Program-made: the position numbers and the translations under genes
Notes under the pieces: generated by a model
The model's input: the letters and a program-made list of their open reading frames with translations, nothing else
What the model was told of the DNA's origin: nothing
Database searches by the model: none
Part shown: one piece after another, positions 49,544 through 56,216 of the stretch
How positions within the stretch are numbered: the first letter of the stretch is position 1
How the letters are laid out: every line of letters starts with the position of its first letter
NCBI GenBank assembly: GCA_001683845.1
Contig: LXQI01000021.1
Location: 51,050-115,049 of the forward strand
Source of the DNA: Erythrobacter sp. ANT-B3C2
GTDB taxonomy: Bacteria; Pseudomonadota; Alphaproteobacteria; Sphingomonadales; Sphingomonadaceae
Length of the DNA: 64,000 nt
Direction: 5' to 3'

Positions 49544-51904
49544 ATGACCTCGCGCACCAGAACCTCCAAGGCGGAAAGTCCGCAGGCGATCCAGTCCGAT
49601 CGGCTGGCGCTGCTGGAGACGATCGACGCGCGGCTGCGATGGTTGGCCTCGTGGACGATCCACAACGCCAATCATCTGCGCGAAAGCCGCGATGGGCTCA
49701 AGGTCGGCGGTCATCAGGCGTCGTGCGCCTCGATTTCCACGATCATGACGGCATTGTACTTCGAGGCAATCGGCCCCAACGATCGCATTGCCGTGAAGCC
49801 CCACGCCGGGCCGATCCTGCACGCGATCCATTACCTGCTGGGCACCCAGAGCCTGGAACAGCTCAAGGCGTTCCGCGGGTTCAACGGCATGCAGAGCTAT
49901 CCCAGCCGGACCAAGGACCTTATCCCGGTCGACTTCTCGACGGGCTCGGTCGGTCTTGGAGTTGCGGTCACGGCGTTTGCCTCGCTCGTGCAGGAGTACC
50001 TTGTCGCACACAACATGCTGGCGCCCGAAGACACCGGGCGGATGATCGCCTTGTTGGGCGATGCCGAGCTCGACGAGGGCAATATCTACGAATGCCTCAT
50101 CGAGGCCTACAAGCACGACATCCGCAATTGCTGGTGGATCGTCGATTACAATCGCCAAAGTCTCGACGCGACGACCGCAGACAGGATGTTCGACCGGTTC
50201 GGCGACATTTTCGAAACCTGCGGCTGGCGGGTGCTGACGCTGAAGCACGGTAAACTGCAACGGGCAGCGTTCCAACAGCCCGGCGGTTCGAGCCTGCAGG
50301 ATTGGATCGACAGATGTCCCAATGCCGACTTCGCCGCGCTGACATATAGCGGGGGAGCGGCCTGGCGCGAACGATTGACGCGCGACATCGGCAACCGCGA
50401 CGGTGTGTCCGATCTGCTCGCAGGCCACGACGATGCAGCGCTCGCTCGCCTGATGACCAACCTCGGCGGTCATTGCATCGAAACGCTGCTGGATGCCTTC
50501 GCGGAGGCCGACGACGACCGGCCAACCTGCTTCATTGTCTATACGATCAAGGGCTACGGCCTGCCCTTTGCCGGGCACAAGGACAATCACGCGGGCCTGA
50601 TGAATCCCAGCCAGATCGAGGCGCTGCGGGACCAGATGGGAATTGCCCCTGGTGATGAATGGAAGCCCTGGGCCGGGCTGGGCGCCAATAAAGAGGCGAG
50701 GCTTGCGGCATACGTCGATGGCTCGCGGCTCAAGCGAAAGCTGGGCGATCGCGATTGCACAATGGTCCCGATCCCGGACCAACTCCCGGTCCCCGAAGGA
50801 TCCGAGCAATCGACCCAGACCGCATTCGGCAAGATCCTCCTCGATCTCGCCAAGTCGAACCATCCACTTGCCGCCCACCTCGTGACCACCTCGCCCGACG
50901 TCACGGTCTCCACCAACCTTGGTGCATGGGTCAACCAGCGTGGGCTCTATCGGCGGCAGGACACAGTGGACGTCTTCGCCGCCGCACGCATACCCTCGGC
51001 CCAGAAGTGGGCGGCTCGCCCCGCCGGCCAGCACATCGAACTGGGAATTGCCGAGAGCAACCTCTTCCTCCTGCTCGCGGCCGCGGGGATCGCCGGACCT
51101 CTGTTCGGCACGCGCCTGTTTCCCGTGGGCACGGTCTACGACCCGTTCATCGCCCGAGGCCTCGATGCGCTCAACTACGGCTGCTACATGGACAGTCGGT
51201 TCCTCCTCGTCGCCACGCCTTCGGGTCTCACGCTGGGTCCGGAGGGCGGCGCCCATCAATCGATCAATTCCCCGCTGATCGGTATCGGCCAACCCGGGCT
51301 CACCTATTACGAGCCGGCTTACGCCGACGAGCTTGCGCTTCTAATGCAGCACTCTTTCAACCACATCCAGGCACCCGGGGGAGGTTCCGTCTACCTGCGG
51401 CTGTCGACGCGGAGCATTGAGCAAATTGAGCGCGAAGGCGATCATTGGCAGAGCGGCGCCGTCAAGGGCGGTTACTGGCTGAAGCAGCCCGCTCCGGGAT
51501 CAGAAGCCGCAATTGTGGTAACCGGCGCAATTCTCCCCGAGGCACTTGAGGCGTGGGAGCAATTGCAGGATGATATTCCTGGGATGGGCCTGATGGCAGT
51601 CACCTCGCCCGATCTGCTCCATCGGGGGTGGTCCGACGCGCGTGCCGCCCGTTGGAACGAGGGGCCGGGCGAACCGGCCCAGATCGCAACCCTCCTCGGC
51701 TCGCTGTCACCGACAGCCGGCCTCGTAACGGTGATCGACGGCAGTCCCGCGACGCTCTCATGGATCGGAGGGGTGCGCGGGAACCGTGTGTCTCCCCTGG
51801 GCACCGACCGATTTGGACAGACAGGCGATCTTCCCGATCTCTACCGGGAGTACCGACTGGACGCCCGCGCCATCCTGGACGCCGCCGCGGAGCTGTTTTT
51901 GTGA
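49544..51904 (+). CDS. AceE-type homodimeric 2-oxoacid dehydrogenase E1 / transketolase-like enzyme
   Basis: 786 aa thiamine-diphosphate enzyme of the single-chain (AceE) E1 type, often annotated as transketolase. Residues 40-330 form the PP domain with TPP motif GDAELDEGNIYE (172-183) and CWWIVDYNRQSLDA. The Pyr domain follows (IELGIAESNLFLLLAAAGIAGP, SGLTLGPEGGAHQSINSPLIGI, GLTYYEPAYADELALLMQHSF), then a C-terminal domain. No E2 or E3 gene is in the window, so it may act alone. Its stop overlaps the interrupted dehydratase start (GTGA). Confidence 0.85.
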   Translation: MTSRTRTSKAESPQAIQSDRLALLETIDARLRWLASWTIHNANHLRESRDGLKVGGHQASCASISTIMTALYFEAIGPNDRIAVKPHAGPILHAIHYLLGTQSLEQLKAFRGFNGMQSYPSRTKDLIPVDFSTGSVGLGVAVTAFASLVQEYLVAHNMLAPEDTGRMIALLGDAELDEGNIYECLIEAYKHDIRNCWWIVDYNRQSLDATTADRMFDRFGDIFETCGWRVLTLKHGKLQRAAFQQPGGSSLQDWIDRCPNADFAALTYSGGAAWRERLTRDIGNRDGVSDLLAGHDDAALARLMTNLGGHCIETLLDAFAEADDDRPTCFIVYTIKGYGLPFAGHKDNHAGLMNPSQIEALRDQMGIAPGDEWKPWAGLGANKEARLAAYVDGSRLKRKLGDRDCTMVPIPDQLPVPEGSEQSTQTAFGKILLDLAKSNHPLAAHLVTTSPDVTVSTNLGAWVNQRGLYRRQDTVDVFAAARIPSAQKWAARPAGQHIELGIAESNLFLLLAAAGIAGPLFGTRLFPVGTVYDPFIARGLDALNYGCYMDSRFLLVATPSGLTLGPEGGAHQSINSPLIGIGQPGLTYYEPAYADELALLMQHSFNHIQAPGGGSVYLRLSTRSIEQIEREGDHWQSGAVKGGYWLKQPAPGSEAAIVVTGAILPEALEAWEQLQDDIPGMGLMAVTSPDLLHRGWSDARAARWNEGPGEPAQIATLLGSLSPTAGLVTVIDGSPATLSWIGGVRGNRVSPLGTDRFGQTGDLPDLYREYRLDARAILDAAAELFL

Positions 51905-52011
51905 CTCCCGATTTGATCACCATCGACGACGTGCGCGCCGCCGCGGCTGCTTTCGACCGCAGGATCGACGATACCCGTTTGTGCATTCGCCAACACTGTC
52001 GAACCTGAAAC
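51901..52011 (+). pseudogene. 5' fragment of a threonine dehydratase gene, frameshifted and cut at tRNA-Arg
   Basis: GTG 51901 overlaps the E1 stop. The first 23 residues (LITIDDVRAAAAAFDRRIDDT) look like the start of a threonine/serine dehydratase. The frame then ends at LCIRQHCRT, but two bases over the sequence reads PFVHSPTLSNLKL, matching the expected TPFVHSPTLSNL of that family. Homology stops where tRNA-Arg begins (52012). So the gene has a frameshift and is severed at the tRNA 3' end. It is a remnant, not a functional gene. Confidence 0.6.
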
Positions 52012-52088
52012 TGGTGCGCCCTGGTGGACTCGAACCACCGGCCTCAGGATTAGAAGTCCCGTGCTCTATCCAGCTGAGCTAAGGGCGC
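52012..52088 (-). tRNA. tRNA-Arg (anticodon UCU)
   Basis: Cloverleaf on the minus strand: acceptor GCGCCCT/AGGGCGC, D arm AGCTCAGCTGGATAGAGC, anticodon stem CGGGA/TCCTG with loop CTTCTAA (anticodon TCT), T arm CCGGTGGTTCGAGTCCACC, encoded CCA. 77 nt. Its 3' end abuts the severed dehydratase fragment, making it a possible integration site. Confidence 0.97.
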
Positions 52089-52146
52089 GCCGCGGCGCGA
52101 CATAGCGCGCTTTACCCGAACCGCAAATCGACGCTAAACACGAGGC

Positions 52147-52905
52147 ATGACGGGCGAACCGGCACGGCTGGACGGCGCCCAGGGCGCGGGCATGCGCTTT
52201 CGCTATCTCGATTATCTGATGGCCGCCTTCGTCGCCATCCTGCTGCTCTCCAACATCATCGGCGCGGCCAAGCCCAGCTACATCGTGCTGCCCTCGGGCG
52301 CCGAATGGTCGTTCGGCGCGGGGGTGCTGTTCTTCCCGATCAGCTACATCATCGGCGACGTGCTGACCGAGGTGTATGGCTATGCGCAGGCGCGGCGGGT
52401 GATCTGGACGGGCTTTGCCGCGCTCATCTTCATGGGTTTCATGGCCGCGGTGGTGGTCGCGCTGCCCCCGGCCGAGGGCTGGCCGGGCCAGGAGGCCTAT
52501 GAATTCGTGTTCGGCAACAGCTGGCGGATCGTCGGCGCCTCAATCCTGGCCTTCTGGGTCGGCGAATTCGTCAACGCCTTCGTCCTCGCAAGGCTGAAGG
52601 TGGCGACCAACGGCCGGTTCCTGTGGCTGCGCACGATTGGCTCCACCTTCGTTGGCCAGGGGCTCGACAGCGCGATCTTCTACCCGCTGGCCTTTTGGGG
52701 GCTCGCCGGTTGGCCGCCCGAGCTGATGCTGCAGGTGGTCCTCTCGCAATGGCTGATCAAGACCGCGTGGGAGGCGCTGCTCACCCCCGTCACCTACGGC
52801 GTCGTGGGCTTCCTCAAGCGGCGCGAGGGGGTCGAGGTGTTCGACGCGGATACGGATTTCTCGCCCTTCGCCCGCTCCAACGGCGGTGCCCCGGCCGGCG
52901 AGTAA
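52147..52905 (+). CDS. Queuosine precursor transporter (VUT/YhhQ family)
   Basis: 252 aa inner-membrane importer for preQ0/queuine-type bases used in tRNA modification. About six membrane helices; family blocks LSNIIGAAKPSYIVL, FPISYIIGDVLTEVYGYAQARRVIW, WVGEFVNAFVLARLKV, RTIGSTFVGQGLDSAIFYPLAFWG and QWLIKTAWEALLTPVTY. Start ATG 52147; homology begins near MRFRYLDYLMAAF, so the first 15 residues may not be conserved. Convergent with pspC. Confidence 0.92.
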   Translation: MTGEPARLDGAQGAGMRFRYLDYLMAAFVAILLLSNIIGAAKPSYIVLPSGAEWSFGAGVLFFPISYIIGDVLTEVYGYAQARRVIWTGFAALIFMGFMAAVVVALPPAEGWPGQEAYEFVFGNSWRIVGASILAFWVGEFVNAFVLARLKVATNGRFLWLRTIGSTFVGQGLDSAIFYPLAFWGLAGWPPELMLQVVLSQWLIKTAWEALLTPVTYGVVGFLKRREGVEVFDADTDFSPFARSNGGAPAGE

Positions 52906-52930
52906 GGGGGCGCGACCGCGCGCCGGCGGA

Positions 52931-53158
52931 TCAATCCGCCAGCAGCGCGATCGCGAGATAGAGGAGAATGAAGCTGCCGATGCCCAGCACCGCGCCGAGC
53001 ACGAAGACGATCCGCACGGTCAGCGGGTCCCAGCCGAAGTGCCGCGCCATCCCCGAGCAGACGCCCAGCAGCTTGCCGTTGGGCTTGTCCAGCCGGAACT
53101 TGCCCGGCGCCTCGTCCGCTGGCCGGACGAGGTCGCTCCGGCGGTTATGATCGCTCAT
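52931..53158 (-). CDS. PspC-domain envelope stress protein
   Basis: 75 aa. PspC domain: KFRLDKPNGKLLGVCSGMARHFGWDPLTVRIVFVLGAVLGIGSFILLYLAIALL, with one or two membrane segments. Part of phage-shock-type envelope stress responses, but PspA/B are not in the window. Its ATG overlaps the stop of a 43-codon upstream ORF (ATGA), so the two are translated together. Confidence 0.88.
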   Translation of the reverse strand: MSDHNRRSDLVRPADEAPGKFRLDKPNGKLLGVCSGMARHFGWDPLTVRIVFVLGAVLGIGSFILLYLAIALLAD

Positions 53159-53286
53159 GCGATCAGCCCGGAAACGGCGCTCATCTGCGGGCCGGTGGAG
53201 AAGCTCGCAATCAGCAGCGTGGCGGTGAGGGCGGCGGCGCTCAGGCCGGCGAACGCGTGACGGACGAAGTGCGAAATGTTGCTCAT
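53155..53286 (-). CDS. Small hydrophobic protein upstream of pspC
   Basis: 43 aa: MSNISHFVRHAFAGLSAAALTATLLIASFSTGPQMSAVSGLIA, one hydrophobic segment, possibly a signal or membrane anchor. It has GGGAACACC upstream and a 4-nt overlap with pspC. No family recognised; the overlap is the main evidence that it is a gene rather than a leader peptide. Confidence 0.6.
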   Translation of the reverse strand: MSNISHFVRHAFAGLSAAALTATLLIASFSTGPQMSAVSGLIA

Positions 53287-53528
53287 GATGGTGTTCCCTT
53301 CTTGCCGGGCAGCCTGTCCGCCCGGATGTCCAATGTGTTGCAGGGGGCGTGCCAGTTTGCGAAAGGCCAAGTTAATCAGGGGTTTAGCCAAAACAGCTCG
53401 TCGCGCGCCGCGCACGCTTCGCCGAGACTTGGCAAGATCCGCCAACCTGTGGCATCCACCTTTGCGCTTTGCCGCCGGCTGGCCGATCGCCTAAACCGGC
53501 ACGCTTCGCACTCCCCGCTTCAGGACCC

Positions 53529-54632
53529 ATGACGCTCGACCGGATCACCCTTGCCAGCTTCCGCAATCATGGTTCAACCACGCTAGAAGGCGCCGGCCGG
53601 CTGAACCTGCTGGTGGGCGAAAACGGCGCGGGCAAGACCAACGTGCTGGAGGCGCTCTCGCTGTTTGCCCCCGGGCGGGGCCTGCGTCGCGCGCAACTGG
53701 CCGAGATTGCGCTGGCGGAGCCCGCCGAGCGCCCGGAGAGCAGCGCCGGTTTCGCGATCAGCGCACGGCTTGATCCCGGCGATGGCGGCGAGCCGGTGGT
53801 GCTGGGTACCGGCACCGCGCCCGAGCGGCCGGGCCGCCGGCTGGTGCAGGTCAACGGCGCCGAGGCGAGCGCCGCCAGCCTCGCCGAATGGCTGGCGATC
53901 GGCTGGCTGACTCCGGCGATGGACGGCCTGTTCACCGATAGTGCGGGCGCACGGCGGCGCTATCTCGACCGTTTGGCGGTAGCGCTGTTTCCCGATCATG
54001 CCACCATCGCCGCGCGCTTCGAGCGGGCGCTGCGCGAGCGCAATCGCCTACTAGCCGAGCCCGGCACCGATGCCGCCTGGTTCCTCTCGGGCGAGAAGCA
54101 GTTGGCCGAAGCGGGAGCGGCGCTGGCTCAGCGGCGCGCGGCGCTGGTGGAGCGCCTCTCCGCCGCCCTAGCTTCCGAGCCGGAGCAACCCTTCGCCCGC
54201 CCGCTGCTCACCTCTCGTCCCGGCGGCCCCGCCACGGCCGAGGCGCTGGCCGAGACGCTCGCCGCCAGCCGCACGCGTGATCGCGAGGCCGGCCGGACGC
54301 TGACCGGCCCGCACCGCGACGAACTGGCGGTGGTGATGGCCGGCAAGCACCAGCCCGCCGCCGCCTGCTCCACCGGCGAGCAGAAAGCGATGCTGATCGC
54401 CCTCACCCTCGCCCATGCCGCGCTGGCCAGCGCCGGGCGCCCGAGCGTGCTGCTGCTCGACGAGGTGGCCGCGCATCTCGATCCGCTGCGGCGCGAAGCG
54501 CTGTTCGAGCGGCTGCGCGCCGGCGCCGCGCAAGTCTGGCTGACCGGCACCGAACCGACTCCTTTCGCCGCCATCACCGGAGAGGCAGCGGTCTGGCGGG
54601 TGGCCGGCGGCACGGTGGAACGGGTGGGCTGA
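53529..54632 (+). CDS. recF: DNA replication/repair protein RecF
   Basis: 367 aa SMC-like ATPase that loads RecA at gaps. Walker A GENGAGKTN near residue 33, the RecF signature around TGPHRDELAVVMAGKHQ and Walker B LLLDEVAAHLD near the C-terminus. N-terminus LDRITLASFRNH is characteristic; start ATG 53529. The dnaA-dnaN-recF cluster of some bacteria is not seen here; recF stands alone. Confidence 0.95.
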   Translation: MTLDRITLASFRNHGSTTLEGAGRLNLLVGENGAGKTNVLEALSLFAPGRGLRRAQLAEIALAEPAERPESSAGFAISARLDPGDGGEPVVLGTGTAPERPGRRLVQVNGAEASAASLAEWLAIGWLTPAMDGLFTDSAGARRRYLDRLAVALFPDHATIAARFERALRERNRLLAEPGTDAAWFLSGEKQLAEAGAALAQRRAALVERLSAALASEPEQPFARPLLTSRPGGPATAEALAETLAASRTRDREAGRTLTGPHRDELAVVMAGKHQPAAACSTGEQKAMLIALTLAHAALASAGRPSVLLLDEVAAHLDPLRREALFERLRAGAAQVWLTGTEPTPFAAITGEAAVWRVAGGTVERVG

Positions 54633-54692
54633 TACGCGCTCCTTGGCGGATTTCGGATCAGGCGCCGCCGCCTCTGTTGCAGAAGATGCGCC

Positions 54693-55403
54693 TCAGCCCT
54701 CGTCCTCGGGCAGCGCTTCCGCCACCGCATCCACGGTCGCCGCCACCATTGCCTCGATACCTTGCGCGGTCGGGTGGATGCGGTCGGGTTGGACGAGGCC
54801 GGGTCGGATCAGCACCGGCTCCATGAAGAACGGCACCAGCGCCGCGTCGTAGCGTTCGGCCAGCGCGGAGTAGATCGAATCGAACGCCCGCACATATTCC
54901 ACGCCCAGATTGGGCGGCGCGCGTATCCCCATCAGCAGCACCGGAATGCCCCGCGCCTCCAGTTCGGCCAGCATCGCATCAAGATTCTCGCGGGTCTGCT
55001 CGGGCGGCAGCCCGCGGAGCAAATCGTTGCCGCCCAGCTCCACGATCACAAGGTCCGGCACGCGCTTCTCATTGTCGAGCACGAAGCCCAGCCGCTGGCG
55101 CCCGGCGGCGGTGGTATCGCCCGAAACGCCGGCATTGCTCACCCGCGCATTCACGCCGCGCTCGCGCAACACCGCCTCCAGCCGCGCCGGATAGCTCTCG
55201 CCCTCCTCCAGCCCATAGCCCGCGAACAGGCTGTCGCCAAACGCGAGGATGCGCCGCTCGGGCCCGCTCATCTCGGCCCGCGAGCCGACAGCAGCCGCAG
55301 CGCCATCGCCCCCGGCCGCGCGGCGCTCCGGCGCCTCTGCCACCGGCTCCGCACCGCAACCGGCGAGCGCCAGCACCGCCACCATCAAACCAACCACGCG
55401 CAT
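54693..55403 (-). CDS. tesA: Lipid-anchored SGNH arylesterase/lysophospholipase
   Basis: 236 aa GDSL hydrolase. A lipoprotein signal with lipobox LALAGC; catalytic Ser in LAFGDSLFAGYG, Gly block SNAGVSGDTTAA, Asn in VELGGNDLLRG, and the Asp-His pair in PDRIHPTAQG. Divergent from the ybbA/ybbP ABC genes, the arrangement found for tesA in E. coli. Envelope esterase/thioesterase activity is expected. Confidence 0.92.
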   Translation of the reverse strand: MRVVGLMVAVLALAGCGAEPVAEAPERRAAGGDGAAAAVGSRAEMSGPERRILAFGDSLFAGYGLEEGESYPARLEAVLRERGVNARVSNAGVSGDTTAAGRQRLGFVLDNEKRVPDLVIVELGGNDLLRGLPPEQTRENLDAMLAELEARGIPVLLMGIRAPPNLGVEYVRAFDSIYSALAERYDAALVPFFMEPVLIRPGLVQPDRIHPTAQGIEAMVAATVDAVAEALPEDEG

Positions 55404-55448
55404 GCTCGCCTCCTTGTCCGCGCGGGTTAGCTATGCCATCGCACCCGC

Positions 55449-56216
55449 GTGACAAGTCCCCCGGCCATCGCGGCGCGCGATCTTCGCCTCACCCTTGGCG
55501 AAGGCTCCGCCGCCGTCCCCATCCTCAAGGGCATCGACCTCACCGTGCAAACGGGCGAGACGCTGGCGCTGCTCGGCCCCTCGGGCTCCGGCAAAAGCTC
55601 GCTGATGGCGGTGCTGACCGGGCTGGAACGCGCCAGCGGCGGCACGCTGCAAGTCGCCGGCGCCGATTTCGCCGCGCTGGACGAGGATGCGCTGGCGCTC
55701 GCCCGGCGCGGGCGAATCGGCATTGTGCTGCAGGCCTTCCACCTGCTGCCCACGATGAACGCGCAGGAAAACGTCGCCACCCCGCTCGAACTCGCCGGCA
55801 TGCCCGATGCGTGGGATCGCGCGGCACGGGAGCTGGGGGCGGTGGGCCTCGGCCATCGTCTCACCCACTATCCGGCGCAGCTTTCGGGCGGCGAGCAGCA
55901 GCGCGTCGCCATCGCCCGCGCGCTCGCCCCGCGCCCGCCGCTGGTCTTTGCCGACGAGCCGACCGGCAACCTCGATGCGGTTACCGGCGGCGAGATCGTC
56001 GAGCTGCTGTTCGCCCGCCGCGCCGAGACTGGCGCCACGCTGATCATCATCACGCATGACGAAGCGCTCGCCACCCGCTGCGAGCGCGTCATCACTCTGG
56101 CCGACGGGCAAATCGCCAGCGACACCGCCAGCGACCCAGACAGCGACCCAGACAGCGACACCGCCAACGCCTCGGCCAACTCCGCCGACATCCCGCTCGA
56201 CACCGCCGCGCAATGA
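55449..56216 (+). CDS. ybbA: ABC transporter ATP-binding protein (YbbA/LolD type)
   Basis: 255 aa cytosolic ATPase of the MacB/LolD group. Walker A GPSGSGKSSL, signature LSGGEQQRVAIARALA, Walker B LVFADEPTGNLD, H-loop IITHDEALA. The C-terminal 30 residues are an unusual Asp/Ser/Ala tail (SDPDSDPDSDTANASANS) built from 12-bp tandem repeats. Overlaps the permease gene by 4 nt. Together with tesA this is the ybbA-ybbP-tesA set. Confidence 0.92.
   Translation: MTSPPAIAARDLRLTLGEGSAAVPILKGIDLTVQTGETLALLGPSGSGKSSLMAVLTGLERASGGTLQVAGADFAALDEDALALARRGRIGIVLQAFHLLPTMNAQENVATPLELAGMPDAWDRAARELGAVGLGHRLTHYPAQLSGGEQQRVAIARALAPRPPLVFADEPTGNLDAVTGGEIVELLFARRAETGATLIIITHDEALATRCERVITLADGQIASDTASDPDSDPDSDTANASANSADIPLDTAAQ
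56130..56153. repeat. 12-bp tandem repeat inside ybbA 3' end
   Basis: AGCGACCCAGAC occurs twice directly in tandem, followed by a partial third AGCGACAC. It adds Ser-Asp-Pro-Asp units to the C-terminal tail in frame, a likely site of copy-number variation. Confidence 0.85.

Noticed and set aside
52012-52050. Second copy of the tRNA-Arg 3' end as an att repeat
   Set aside because: By eye only a chance 11-base match inside dprA (near 12.1 kb) was found, so no left border can be placed.
52915-52945. GGCGGAT/ATCCGCC inverted repeat at the pspC end as terminator
   Set aside because: It overlaps the stop codon, has a very short loop and no U-run on either strand.
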